Below, one piece after another: positions 1 through 10,937 of a DNA stretch of 64,000 nucleotides. Position numbers and translations under genes: made by a program. The first letter of the stretch is position 1. Each line of letters opens with the position of its first letter. The notes beneath the pieces were generated by a model. That model saw only the letters and a list, made by a program, of their open reading frames with translations, was not told where the DNA came from and searched no databases. This stretch comes from Leucosporidium creatinivorum (taxonomy: Eukaryota; Basidiomycota; Microbotryomycetes; Leucosporidiales; Leucosporidiaceae): the NCBI GenBank assembly GCA_001600635.1, contig BCKL01000013.1:476397-540396 (forward strand), read 5' to 3'.

Positions 1-1382
1 CAGTGACGACCTCGATGTCGTTTAGTGAGAACTGGGAGCCTTGAGCGATGACCTTGCCGTTGAGGCAGATGAAGGAGCAGCCATCGTAGTAGAGACGGTC
101 GCCGTCGCAGCCTTGTTGGTTGGCATAGAGGTAGATACCACCAGCCTGTACAGGGAGAAGGTAAGCCGGGCGGACGAGACGGCTTCGGCGGAAGGGACTC
201 GCCTTGAGGGTCGCCTCCTTGATGAGCTCGATGCGAGTCGACAGCTTGCGAAGCTCGTGATGCGATCCGCTCGAGTTGGTGAAAATCTCGACACCGTCAA
301 GACTCATATCGATGTGAGGTCTGCGAGAGGCGGCTGTTAGCGAACGAAGCCTCGTCGAGGCCGGAGCATGGACGTACGCGCCGGGCGTGAAGAGCTCCTC
401 GCACATCTCGACTCCAATGCAGGTGTCGCCGGTTGACACGACAGCGTCTCCGAAGGTGACAGTGGTCTGTGACAGGGCGACCATGGGTCAGCTCGGATTC
501 TCGGCGTTCAGCTTCCTCGCTCGCAAGATCTCTGTGGGTCGCGCAGAGTACGGCGAGCAATCGTCTTGGATTACTCACCTGACCAGTAATCTCTGCGATC
601 ATCCTCGGCAGGTAGAACTCCTCCGTCTGGCGATGCTTCGCCCACGGCGTGAACCAGCGAAGCTCCCTGTAATTGCCGTCGTTGGCGAGCCACATCTTGG
701 GACGGATGAGGAGGATGCGACGGTTGTGGATGATGACTCGGCAGTTGTAGATGACGTTCTTGTGGGCGACGGGCCTGTGAAGGAGCGGCAGCCGAGGAGG
801 GTCGGTGTCAGCGAGCGCCCCGCTCTGCTCAGAGCAAGGTACCCAGCTCACATGCCGACGTCTACGATCATATCCTGAGCTTGCTCGGACTCGATAATCT
901 TTGCCAACACCTCCCAGGCGTGCAGATGTGTGTCGCCTGCCGGAGTCAACAAGCGTGGCCGCCGATCAGCTCCCCGTCCCGCTGTAGGATCTTGGACCGA
1001 GCTGAACTGAAACGTACCTTCTAGAAAATGGTCCTGGCAGCCATAGCCGCTGTGAAACGCCGTGCAAGTGTCAGCGGAGGTCTCTCAAGGGCTTCCCAGT
1101 GAGAACGTACGTGATCTCGAGCTCTGGTCCGATGCGAAGCTTTGCGCCACGATCCTTGGCAATGCGAATACTCTCTAGGATGCGTTCGAGGTTGCCTGAA
1201 AGTCGTACAAGAGTCAGCCGAGCTCTACGAGGCGCTGAAGCCGCAGGCGACGAGCAGCAGCAGCTCGGAAGCTCTCGAAGTTTCGGGTAGAATTGGCGGC
1301 GAGCTGTAATCATGTACGTACCATCAAAGTCTAGAGACCACTGATTGAGGCTGCAGGTCGCTACAGTGATGAGGTTCGGCAT
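1..1382 (-). CDS. QNS1: Glutamine-dependent NAD(+) synthetase, N-terminal part (cut by left edge)
   Basis: This enzyme amidates nicotinic acid adenine dinucleotide to NAD+, using ammonia released from glutamine, in the last step of NAD synthesis. Only the nitrilase-type glutaminase domain lies in the window; the synthetase domain is beyond the edge. The start is the ATG at 1382 ([15 protein letters not shown]), matching the usual family N-terminus. Joining exons across GT..AG introns gives [17 protein letters not shown], then [16 protein letters not shown], then [18 protein letters not shown]. These carry the Glu, Lys and Cys of the nitrilase catalytic triad. A later exon reads [17 protein letters not shown], also typical. 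The gene diverges from the DUF6534 gene to its right. No broken frame is seen in the visible part. Identity is very secure; exon edges were set by eye. Confidence 0.93.
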
Positions 1383-1950
1383 GTCGACCGACGAGGTCGA
1401 GGTGGGGAAAGGTAGAGCTGCGAAATCGCTTCTCTGCTCTTGACCATTCGTATCGACTTCCGACTCAGCTACAGACGGCTCCAAATGGAGGATCTACCGG
1501 TGCTGCTTTACTACAACAGCGCTAGCCAGGCTCTCCCACCCTCAAACTCGGCGGACTTCTCCTCAGCTCGGCCGCAGATGACTTCGCCGGACGACGCGTC
1601 CACTGCAGTCGATCGGGCGCGTTACAGCGCGACTCCAAGTCTCTAGTGATATCGCGTTAATGACTTGAAGACAGCTGCGGTCGCTTCTAGCCCGACAAAA
1701 GTCGAGGGGCACTACAAAGGGAGGGCTGCCGGTGGTGGGGAATGCTTCGTTGCAGCATCTTCTATGGCTCTGCCTTTTCCTCCTGCTGTTCTTCTGCCTC
1801 CTCCCTTCCAGCACCGACACCTCCCGCACCTCTGTGGCCCCTCGGCGACGTCTCGGTCGAGCTCAGCCTCGAGCTTCCCTCTTCCTCTCCCTGCCCTACA
1901 ACTCACGTCGAAAGACCAACAACAAGCTCGCTCGACTTCACGACCGCACG
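1383..1950. promoter_or_regulatory. Divergent intergenic region between QNS1 and the first DUF6534 gene
   Basis: This stretch of 568 bases separates two divergently transcribed genes and must hold both promoters. The side next to 1951 is rich in C and T (1750-1880), as is common upstream of fungal start codons. I see no TATA box, RNA gene or repeat. Short open frames here show no recognisable protein. Confidence 0.5.
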
Positions 1951-3462
1951 ATGGACTACGATACGACTTTCTCTATGCCCGCCACGGTCGAGCCTCGTTG
2001 CAAGCCGGACCAAGTTCGTAGGTTTGCACTCCTTCCCACTCCGCCGAAGCTGAGCTGATGATCCCTGGTCCCTATCGCAGCCCCACGAGTGATCGGCGCA
2101 CTTCTCACCTTTCTCTCCTTTGGCCTCATCATCTCCCAAGTCTCGACCTATCTGTCGAGGAAGGGAAACCAGGATTCGGCGATCCTTCGAGCCTTCGTCT
2201 GGGCGTCGTTCTCGCTGGTAGCGGCTCATACTGTACTCGAGGGAGCGATCGCATACCAGTTGGTGATCTGATTGGCCTTCCTTCGCTCGCCCGAACAGCG
2301 CTGACACCTCCCTGCAGGCCACTGTCGACTTGCGCGCCTCGTGCACTTTGCTCAGGATCGAAGCCCTCACCGCTCTCCTACTCGGCTCGGTCATCACGAC
2401 CCTGTCGCACATATGGATGATGCACCGTCTCTGGGTGGTGAGCTTCCTTCGTCGAATCGATACTGGAGACCTCGGCTGACAAGCTGCGCAACAGGTCTCC
2501 GAGCGCAACATCCTGGCCGTCTTTTTCGGCGCCCTCCTGTGGCTCACAACCATCGTCCTCTCCCTCGTGACGTTTGTGCTGTTCTCGGGTGAGCATTCCG
2601 GCCGTTGTTCGAGGTCTACACCGCTTACAAACTCGATTACAGTCCTTCCACCTACCTCGGCGTGGTTCCCCAAGGGCGTCCGGACCTATATCCCCCTCAT
2701 CACCTTCTTCTCCGCCGCAACTGAGTCGTACCTCGGGTTGGCTTTGATCTGCTTCGCTCTGAGGCGGCAGAAGACCGTCAAAGATGCAAGGTCAGCACCT
2801 CGGTGACCAAGTCGAAGCGATTCGGCGCTGACCTGTTCGTTCACTCGCAGGCTGGGTCGGCTCTTGAAGTCTCTCGCCGTCCTCACCATACAAGCGTGCA
2901 TCCTGCCCGCCCTGAGCGGCCTCTTGACCGCCTTCCTCATTGTGCTGAACCCCTACAGCAACGTGAGTCGTCCCCCCGCTCTCGGCGAGGTCTGCTAGCT
3001 TATGACGCTCTCGCTCAGGCGTATCTGGTCCCTCTCATTTGCACGCCAACTCTGTATCTCATGAGCGCGCTATTCACTCGTGAGTATGTCTCCCCGCCCC
3101 GTGGACTTGGGCTAACCTCGTCGCCCTTCGCAGTCAACTCGAGAAGCGAGATCCGAACGAAAGCCGACAAGGAGGAGACCGTCTACCGCATGCCCTCCAT
3201 CCCCAATCTCAACTTCTCGGATCCCAACATCGGTGTCTTCTCGACGGGCGAGCCCGTTTCTGCCGCCGACTCGGGCTTCTGCTCGGCGCCGACTACCCCT
3301 GCCTCACCCTGCACTTCCTTCTGCAACCGAGTCGGCATCAAGTCAATCGAGTATACGGTTGAATTGGACGAGATCAGTAATCGGGAAGAGTCTATCGCAG
3401 AAGGTGAGGCTCCACCACTGGACCCTAGGCGGTGGCATGAGTGGGCCGAACCGAACGAGTAG
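1951..3462 (+). CDS. DUF6534-type seven-pass membrane protein, copy 1 of a tandem pair
   Basis: This is a multi-pass membrane protein of the basidiomycete DUF6534 kind; no biochemical function is known to me. The first exon, 1951-2017 (start MDYDTTFSMPATVEP), joins in phase 1 to an exon at about 2081 starting PRVIGALLTFLSFGLIISQV. Further hydrophobic segments are SVITTLSHIWMMHRLWV, ILAVFFGALLWLTTIVLSL, YIPLITFFSAATESYLGLAL, a span near 2870-2955, and YLVPLICTPTLYLMSALF. The last is followed by VNSRSEIRTKAD, matching the conserved N-S-R end of DUF6534. A long cytosolic tail ends in an acidic stretch and HEWAEPNE. The next gene (3973-5615) has the same intron phase at the first junction and the same tail motif, so the two arose by tandem duplication. 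Family call is good; function is unknown. Confidence 0.8.
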
Positions 3463-3972
3463 CGATTAGGCGGCGCTTTGTGCAAAGTGCCGAAGGGGTA
3501 GATTGTTTCCATAGCTTGTTGTAAACTTCGCAGCGTACCTATTGTCCGGATGAAGAGCGAGCGTAGCCTGCAAACTCCAAACCTCGGACCTCGGTTGAGC
3601 ACTTCGGCGACTGTACAACTGTTCCTCGCTGCAACCAATCCTTGCTTCTGTCATCTTGCCTCTCCAATTTCCCAATCAAGCGTGTAATCGGGGGTAGCGA
3701 TGTCGGAAGCTTCATGTCTCGTGGCAGCTAATTCGTCCAGAGAACAAAAGATCCGGGAGCTCGGGAGGGCGCGAAGTTGCGGAGGGCGAAACGGCGAAAT
3801 GCTCCTGCGCGTCTTGCTCTTTGCCTGCTTTGCTCTCATGCACCATCAGTAGACTTCTCGCCTCGCTTCACGACGTCCACGACCGCCTCTGCGCTGCTGA
3901 ACCACTGACCGCACGGGCCGCCATCGCCGACGAAAAGAAGATCGCTACAAGGCGCGAGGGAGGTCGGTTACC
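3463..3972. other. Intergenic region between the two DUF6534 genes
   Basis: These 510 bases hold the 3' end of copy 1 and the promoter of copy 2. I see no RNA gene, repeat or clear core promoter element. Open frames on the minus strand here overlap the end of copy 1 and look like shadows. Confidence 0.5.
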
Positions 3973-5615
3973 ATGCAATCTGGTTTCTCGACTACTCACT
4001 GCTGGGGGATTGAACCTGGTAAGTTCTTCATCGCCGGACGAAAGTCAGCCTTTGTGCGGAGCGCCGCGCCGAGCGATTCCAAACTCGGCTCACGATCTTT
4101 TCGCTCTGCAGGCCCACGCGTCATTGGGACACTGCTCGGATCCATCCTGCTGGGGGTGACATTCACGCTCGCTTCGACCTACTGGAACAGTCTACGCCGG
4201 CGAGCAGAGACTCGGAACTCTCAAATCTTCGTTGCCGCCCTCGTTTTCCTAGTGTCGACCGAGGTCGCGATTTCTCACGTGGTACTCTACACTGCAGTAG
4301 GTTTCTCTTCAAATCGGTCTGCAAGTTCTTTATTAACACAGTCACCTCAGGTCGTGCAAGTCGGAGAGCACTGCAAGCGGTGGTGGAGTTTGGTCATCGT
4401 CAACTTGGTCCTCAGCACTACCACTGCAACGCTGTGCCAGTTTTGGCTACTGCGCCGGATCTATGTTGTATGCTGCTCCCCTTGCTCGGCTGCAGGCTGT
4501 GGCTTACGTCTCGTCATCGAGCAGGTCTCGCGCTCGGTCATAGCGGTCGGATTCGGCTTGCTACTCTGGTCAGGAGCATCTATGCTGGGAGTCGTGACTC
4601 TGGCACTTTTATATAGTAAGTCGCTGCCAAGCCACGCCTTCCAGAGAGCTCTCAACTTCCCGCTGACCGCCTCCTTGATTTTTAGTCCGAGCCAACGACC
4701 TCAACTTCTTACTCTCGACCTTCTCCGTCTACATTCCCACAATCGTCTTCCTCACCGCTGCGACCGACATCTACGAAGCAATCGTTTTCATTACCTTCAC
4801 CGTCAGGAGGCGTCGAACAGTAAAGGACGCTCGGTGAGCCAGCCCTGACCTTCGCCGAGAACTCGGCGCGGGCGCTAACACCCGTGTCTTTGCGCTGTTG
4901 CAGACTCAACAGCTTGCTGGGGTCACTCGCAGTGATCACAGCTCAAGCATGCTGTCTTCCGACCGTTTTCTGCCTTGCCTCCGCCATCCTCCTGGTCATG
5001 AGCCGAACCGAGGTGAGCGATAACCGTCGTGTTCTGGCTGAGGCGTTGCTGACACGGTCTACGCCCACCAGCTCTACACTATACCCGCCAACTGCGTTCC
5101 CCCGCTCTACGCCATCTCCGTCTTGTACTCTCGTAAGCTATCCTCCCTCATCGAGGCTTCGGCGCCGAGCTAACCGTCACGCCTTCTGCCCTGCCGACAG
5201 TCAACTCACGCGAGATCATCCAAGCCAAGGCGGAGAAGAAGCTCACACGCTTCACCATATCTTCGCTGCCCGACCTCAACTTTCCCGACAAGGAGCCCGC
5301 ATTTTCGTCTGGACAGCCAATGTCGAGCGCCGAAATGCACGTCGCGGGCTTGCAGGTGAGGACTTGCGACTTTCCTCTTGCGGCCCCGGTAGAGCTGATC
5401 TTGTACTCTTGCTTGTACAGTCCTCAACAGCACTGAACTCCGCATCAAGCTCGCCAGGCCCCGAGGACCGCTTCGGCGAAGGGAGCGGACGGAAGGTCAT
5501 CGACTACACTGTGGAGATCGAGGAGCTCGTGGAAAGGGTCGAGTCCCTTCCAGAGGAGGAGGACGCGCATCCACTGGATCCTAGGCTGTACCATCGAGAA
5601 TGGGCGGAGCCTTGA
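3973..5615 (+). CDS. DUF6534-type seven-pass membrane protein, copy 2 of a tandem pair
   Basis: This is a paralogue of the gene just upstream. The start MQSGFSTTHCWGIEPG is followed by a GTAAGT donor; the next exon begins GPRVIGTLLGSILLGVTF, aligning with PRVIGALLTFLSFGLII of copy 1. Other membrane segments are IFVAALVFLVSTEVAISHV, WWSLVIVNLVLSTTTATL, SVIAVGFGLLLWSGASMLG, and an exon near 4683-4832 whose end RRRRTVKDAR-like sequence parallels RRQKTVKDAR of copy 1. The penultimate span ends in YSLNSREIIQAKAEKK. The tail carries YTVEIEELVERVESLPEE and ends PLDPRLYHREWAEP, closely matching copy 1 (YTVELDEI..., PLDPRRWHEWAEP). The conserved tail suggests a shared cytosolic partner, but that is inference. 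The start is the first in-frame ATG before the conserved exon 1 donor; a different upstream exon cannot be excluded. Confidence 0.78.
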
Positions 5616-5894
5616 AGCTAGGCAGCGAGGGCGAGATGCCATGGGGTGCTGAGGCGGGAGGGCGCTGGGATCGGGGGCTGTGAAGTGGTTGGGTGACGTT
5701 GTGTGTTGGACTACTACCCTGTTATGCTCGTACTTATCTTCGAGACGTGGTTGAGGGCTTAGAAGCGGAGAGAGCTCCGCCGACGACTCGCGTTTTCTCT
5801 CTCTCTCGCTTTCCTGGCTTTCTCTCCCTCCTCGCTCTCCATCCCGTTCTCTCGCACTTATCGACAGACAACAGATACCAAGTCACCTCTTGTG

Positions 5895-6252
5895 CTACAG
5901 CCTCGAGTGAGCTTACATCGTCAGCGCCGCTCGGCATGGTTCTTCGAGTCCGTTTCTGTAGCGCTGTGTTCGGGGTATGATGGTACATGGAAGGGAGAAA
6001 AGAGGGGTAGAGTGTTTGTGTTCAAGTCGAGTCGATTCGGGTGAGGCAAAAGCACAGGGAAGGGAAGGGAGTCGGTCGAAAGTGACGGCGCCGAGCAGTC
6101 GAGCGTTACTCGGGGAGGCCGGGGTAGTAGCTGTGTGGGAGGAGCAAGAGGGGTCAGCTCTTCACTGTTCATAGAGGTAGGTAGGAGCTTCGGCCGAGCG
6201 TTGAACGCCCGAGAGGATGCGAGCGACGCACAAGAAGACCAGGGCGATTGCC
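5895..6252. repeat. VCX1 3'-end repeat core, copy 1
   Basis: This copy is most like copies 2 and 3 from CAGCGCCGCTCGGCAT through the GAGTCGGTCGAAAGTGAC and AGAGGATGCGAGCGACG blocks. It carries small indels relative to copy 3, including one extra base near 6190, so its frame differs from the VCX1 reading frame. By eye about nine of ten core bases agree. Confidence 0.82.
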
Positions 6253-6683
6253 GAACGAGCAGGCAAGCCGAGAACAAGCAGGCAGCTGCGAAGACGACGA
6301 CAAAGCAAGGCTCAACCTCACTCCATCTAGACTTGGAGAGACAGCGTACGTGTACCAGTCATTGGTTGCGTTCGCCAGCTGGCTTAGCGGAGCGATCTCG
6401 GCGCTGGCGAGGAGCTCGGCGGTCAACTCACGGTGTTTTGTTGGGCGCGAGAGCCTCCCTATGTAAAAGAAGATGACAGAACGAACAGCGAGGGAGCTCT
6501 CTGCCTCTCCGCCAGCCTATTGCGCGACTCGAGAGCAGCAACCTCGGGTGCTAAGGGTCGCTCGCCGAGCAGCGTCAGCTTTCGCCTCTCTCATTCGCCA
6601 CTTTTCCTTGCTCTCGCTCTTCCATCTTCGCTCTCCCCTCTTCACTCTCACTGGCAGGAGTTTTCACTGAGCAGCTAGCGATT

Positions 6684-7042
6684 TCAGTACAGCCTCAAAT
6701 GGGATTTCATCGCCAGCGCCGCTCGGCATGATTCTTCGAGTCCGTTTCTGGAGCGCTGCGTCGGGGGATGATGTACATGGAAGGGAGAGAAGGGGGTAGA
6801 GTATTTGTAGTTGATTCGAGTTGAGTCGAGTGAGGTAGAAGGAACCGGGAAGGGAAGGGAGTCGGTCGAAAGTGACGGCGCCGAGCAGTCGAGCGTTACT
6901 CGGGGAGGCCGGGGTAGTAGCTGTGTGGTAGGAGCAAGAGGGGTCAGCTCTTCACTGTTCATAGAGGTAGGTAGGAGCTCGGCCGAGCGTTGGACGCCCG
7001 AGAGGATGGGAGCGGACGTACAAAAAGACCCCGGCGATTGTC
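6684..7042. repeat. VCX1 3'-end repeat core, copy 2
   Basis: This is the second direct copy, about 790 bases after the first. Sequence beyond 7042 resembles the matching stretch after copy 1 (around 6253-6290) but not the VCX1 coding sequence after 7840. The similarity to VCX1 therefore stops at the same point in both outer copies. Confidence 0.82.
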
Positions 7043-7486
7043 GGGCGGGAAGGCCAGGCAGCGCCGAGGGCGGGCAGGCAGTTGCAAAGCGTTGAGTCTG
7101 GCATCTGCGGGTACTTGATGAGAGAGAGGAAGCTCTAGCCTGAAGAGTCAGCCTGCAGCTCTCAGACAGACGCGATGGCGACCGTGAGGCGACTTCGGCG
7201 GCGATGGCGAGGTGCTCGGCGTTCGACTGACGACGCTTGGGGAAGGGCGAGACCTTACTTTTGGAGCAGGAGAGGGCACAGGTACAGTGCAGGAGCCGTC
7301 TGCTGCTCTCTCCAGCCCACTTTGCTACTCACGAGCAGCGACCCTCAGTTCGAAGGAGCGCCCGCCGAGCATCGTTAGCTTTCGCCTCTTTCATTCGCTG
7401 CTCCTCCGTGGTCTCGCTCCTCCGTTCTCCCTCTCTTCCTCTAGCTCTCGCTACCAGAGGGTTCCACTGAGAACGCTAGCTATTTC

Positions 7487-7840
7487 ACTACAACCTCAAG
7501 TGGGATTTCATCGTCAGCGCCGCTCGGCATGGTTCTTCGAGTCCGTTTCTGGAGCGCTGCGTCGGGGGATGATGGTACATGGGAGGACGAGAAGGGGGGT
7601 AGAATGCTTGTATTCAAATCGAGTTGAGTCGAGTGAGGTAGAAGGAACAGGGAAGCGAAGGGAGTCGGTCGAAAGTGACAGCGCCGAGCAGTCGAGCGTT
7701 ACTCGGGGAGGCCGGGGTAGTAGCTGTGTGGGAGGAGCAAGAGGGGTCAGCTCTTTACTGTTCATAGAGGTAGGTGGGAGCTCGGCCGAGCGTTGAACGC
7801 CCGAGAGGATGCGAGCGACGTGCAAGAAGACCACGGCTAT
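7487..7840. repeat. VCX1: Repeat core copy 3, forming the 3' end of VCX1
   Basis: The third copy covers the last part of the VCX1 coding exon and its stop codon. Similarity to copies 1 and 2 ends near 7840, inside the codons of the last membrane span (around AVVFLHVARILSG on the minus strand). Confidence 0.82.
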
Positions 7841-10539
7841 GACTAAGTACATGACCATGAGTGTGAAGCCCTCTAGCCCTGCGTACGCAATACAGCGATT
7901 AGCTTCATCACCACAAAACCACCCACATAAGACTCACAGTTGGTCCTTCCATCAGCGATAGCCCAGTTGACGGCGACGATCGAAACGAAGAGGACGAGCA
8001 CCTCGAACGGGTCGAAAAAGAGGGTCAGGGGTTGGCCGATGATCCACCCGAGGATGATGAGGAGGGGGACGACGAAGAGGGCGATTTGGATGGAAGAGCC
8101 GACCGCCACGGCCATCTGTTTTTCGGTTCGGCGAAGGGGTCAGCTCGGAGCGGAGGAGAGTGGAGGGGTGGGGACGAACGGAGAGGTCCAGTTTGTTCTT
8201 GCGGGCTACGACGACGGCAGTGACGTGCTGTGTAGTGTGCGAGAGAGGTTAGCGGAGCCCAGAGAGAGAGAGGAAAGAGGGAGAGCGGACGAACCTCGGC
8301 GGCGTTTCCGACAAGAGGGAGGAGGATCAAGGCGACAAATTCGCGCGAGATGGGCGTGGTGGAGGTGAGGCCGTCGATCGAGTCGATGAGGAACTCGGCG
8401 GTGACTATAGCGAGTGGGCGAGAAATCAGCTCAGCTCGGCGAGGCCCAACTTCAACTCGGCGCCGACCTAACTCACCTCCAGTCAAAACCGTCACCACAA
8501 CCAACAGGACCAAACTAAACCACACGCTCAATTTCGGCGTATTATGATCATCTACCTCCTTCTTCTTCTCGTTCTGGCTCTCGACATCCCCTCGTCCTCC
8601 TCCCTCCTCGACATTCGACGACAGCGAGTTGGCGCGAGTAGACCTCGAGGAAGTGGAAGACGATCCCCAGGAGGGGAGGGAAGGGATGCGGAAGACGCGG
8701 CCCTCGGTAGGAGGCTGAGGACCTTCGATGAAGGGTAGGACTTGCTGGGGGACTTCGCCCTCTTCGAGACGAGGGGGGAGGTAGAGGTCTGCTCGGCGTA
8801 AAATTAGCTTTGGACCCGGCACGAGAAGGCGAAAGACGAACAGGCATGAGTCCACAGCTGGAAAGTCAAGTACGCCCCATAGACGACGAGAAGGATGATG
8901 GCGATACCGTGCGAAAGTCCGAGGATGTCGGCGTCGGTGGTGGCGAGGTCTTGGGTGCCGAGGTTGGCGACGAAGGTGTGGTAGGCGACGGGGATGATGC
9001 TGTGTGAAGTTATAGGCGGGCGGGAGGTCAGCCGAGCTCAGAATGAGGAGGTGAAGACACCCTCGGCCGACTCCAGCTTGGAAGGCAGAGCTCGGCCGAG
9101 CTCTGCTCGAGACGTATAGGAGAAAGCGAGACTCACATGGCAGCGACCGCGAGACCGAGCAAGTTCCCGTTGACCTGCGCAGCACGAATCCCGTAGCCTG
9201 AGAGCGGGGGGAGGTCAGCTCGGCTCGGCCATGTAAACCGTTCAAGAACTCACCCTGCTCGTGGAAGCGAAGGCCTCCGACGAAGTAGCACATGCCGAGG
9301 ACGAGAAGGCAGTTGGAGAGGATCGAGCCAAGCATCTGCATAGAGGGGGAGGGTCAGCTACAGCTATTTGCGCCATCATCCCTGAAGTCAAGACGACCAG
9401 CTCGGCGATCTCTCGACTTCGGCGATGGCTCCCTCAGATGTTGGCGCTTGACTTACGGAGCTCTGAACGATGCGAAGCTCTCCCTTGACTAGCGCGACTG
9501 TTGTAGCATGGTGATATGCGAGAGGGTCAGCCTTGATCTTCATCGAACTCCACCACGCGGAGGCCCAAGAAACGCCAAGGAAGGGCTCGGGAGGCAGAGA
9601 GCCAACTCACGAATCGAGATGATGAGTTCGACAGCGTTGCCGAACGTCGCGTTGAGGAGCCCGCCAAAGGCTGTAAGGTATCGAAGGTTAGCGATTGAGC
9701 TGTGTCGGGAGAGGTGAGGCGACGAACCGTCGCCGACGCGAAGGGCGAGCTCCTCGGTTGCGAAACCGAGCAGCGCGGCCAAGGGTACGATGGCAATGAA
9801 GCTGGTGACAAATATGGTAGTCGGTCCTTGGTGGGAGAAGTCCATAGCCCAGGCGATCTGTAGAGCAGCGAATCGTCGTCAGCTTTCCGCCACTCGAACT
9901 GCGAGCCGGATCTCGGCTCGCCACTCGAAGCCACTCACGGGCACAGCAATGAGAAGGACGTTCAACCACGAGTAGCGGGCGGTAGCAAGGAGGGAGGACC
10001 TCCATCCGGGAGGCTTTCCGACGGGCACCGAGGGCTCGAGCAGCTTCTTGGAGATGAGAGGCGGGCGAGTGCAAGGCGTAGTAGCGTTGATCTGAGTGTT
10101 GGAGCGCTTGATGACCCCTCCAATCACTTGAGCGTCAGGAATGATTTCCTCGCGACCGCCGCCCAAGTTGGGTGCAGAAGCTGAGCGGAGTCCAGCGCCA
10201 TCGGCTGTAGCTCCTTCGAGGCGGCCGCGAAGGCGATTGAGCGCGAGCGCGTTAGCGGAGGAGGGGATCTGATTCTCATCTTTCTCATTGTAGTCGTGGT
10301 GATGAGGTGTAGGTGGTAGCTTGTGGGAGTAACCCCCTATAGCGGGTTCAGGCTCTGTTGTACCGATATAGGGTCAGCGCGATTTCCGAACAGATAACGA
10401 GACCGCGTGGAGCAAGCGGGGGAGATGAAAGAGCTGTAGGCTTACCAGCGTCTGAAGTGAGAGCGGAAGGGGCTGTAGGGGAGCCAGTCTGGTGGTGCGA
10501 GATTGAGGTGGTGGTGGTATTACTGGAGTTCTGGACCAT
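7514..10539 (-). CDS. VCX1: Vacuolar Ca2+/H+ antiporter (CAX family)
   Basis: This protein exchanges protons for cytosolic Ca2+ across the vacuolar membrane. The start is at 10539 (MVQNSSNTTTTSISHHQT), leading a long cytosolic N-terminus. Both signature helices are visible: GLLNATFGNAVELIISI (about 9600-9700) and LVGNAAE followed by an intron (about 8290-8330). The span VGSSIQIALFVVPLLIILGW, then FDPFEVLVLFVSIVAVNWAI, are also textbook. The last exon, reached by joining T|GG across an intron, reads NWLEGFTLMVMYLVIAVVF. After that the protein leaves the family pattern: instead of the usual short aromatic end it continues about 95 residues, to the stop at 7514, through sequence shared with the tandem repeats to its left. 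The C-terminus thus looks replaced or extended by repeat sequence. The identity is certain; the C-terminal tail is doubtful. Confidence 0.92.
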
Positions 10540-10937
10540 GCGGCTGTGGCGGTAGGCTGTAGGCGAAGTGAAGCGTTCAAGGCCAAGAGGCGCAACGGCT
10601 AGCCCTCACGAGGTGGACTCGGCGGAAAGGGGGGGAATAGCCGGCTCGCTTGAGAGAAGCTGCAAAAGCTGTACAAATGTATCGATAGCTATTCCGAGGT
10701 TCAGCAGATTCGAGATCTACTTCTAATGAATTTGAGCCGAGGTTGACGTCGTGCACTTCTCTCCCTTCTCCGTCTCATCTGCTTGCTCTCTCGTCGCGAT
10801 TCTCAACTTCTTAAAGCGTCTGTAGGATCATACAACCACCGACTACACACCTACCTCTCGCCCACCCTTGCTCTCGTCCTACAAGCTTCCTCAGCGCCTA
10901 AAGTCGTCATCTCCCGCTCAGTCCTAAAACAACGAGG
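10540..10937. promoter_or_regulatory. Divergent intergenic region between VCX1 and the zinc-ribbon gene
   Basis: These 398 bases serve as promoter for both flanking genes. The part next to 10938 is CT-rich (about 10750-10900). No TATA box or repeat stands out. Confidence 0.5.

Larger units (their letters stand above)
5616..7486. repeat. Diverged tandem array of ~800-base units downstream of VCX1
   Basis: This long gene-free region is made of direct repeats. A block of about 355 bases beginning near GCCGCTCGGCAT recurs at 5895-6252, 6684-7042 and 7487-7840, giving spacings of about 792 and 801 bases. Outside the core, a second block (about 6515-6684 and 7310-7487; CT-rich with CGCCGAGCA) also recurs, so the repeat unit spans the whole 800 bases at lower similarity. 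The third unit is not intergenic: it is the 3' end of VCX1. I see no terminal inverted repeats, transposase or reverse transcriptase, so this looks like tandem duplication rather than a mobile element. The open frames in it differ in frame between copies and are unlikely to be genes. Confidence 0.8.

Noticed and set aside
5616-7513. The repeat array as a transposon or LTR-type element
   Set aside because: There are no terminal inverted repeats, no target-site duplication that I can see, no polymerase or transposase sequence, and the units are directly adjacent, which fits tandem duplication.
5977-7796. Plus-strand open frames in the three repeat copies as genes
   Set aside because: The frames differ in length and phase between copies, show no family features, and lie antisense to the VCX1 end in copy 3.
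8025-9341. 438-codon minus-strand open frame in VCX1 as a single exon
   Set aside because: It reads through several introns with GT..AG ends and branch sites; only parts (for example the GNAAE segment) match the transporter, and the rest is intron or wrong frame.
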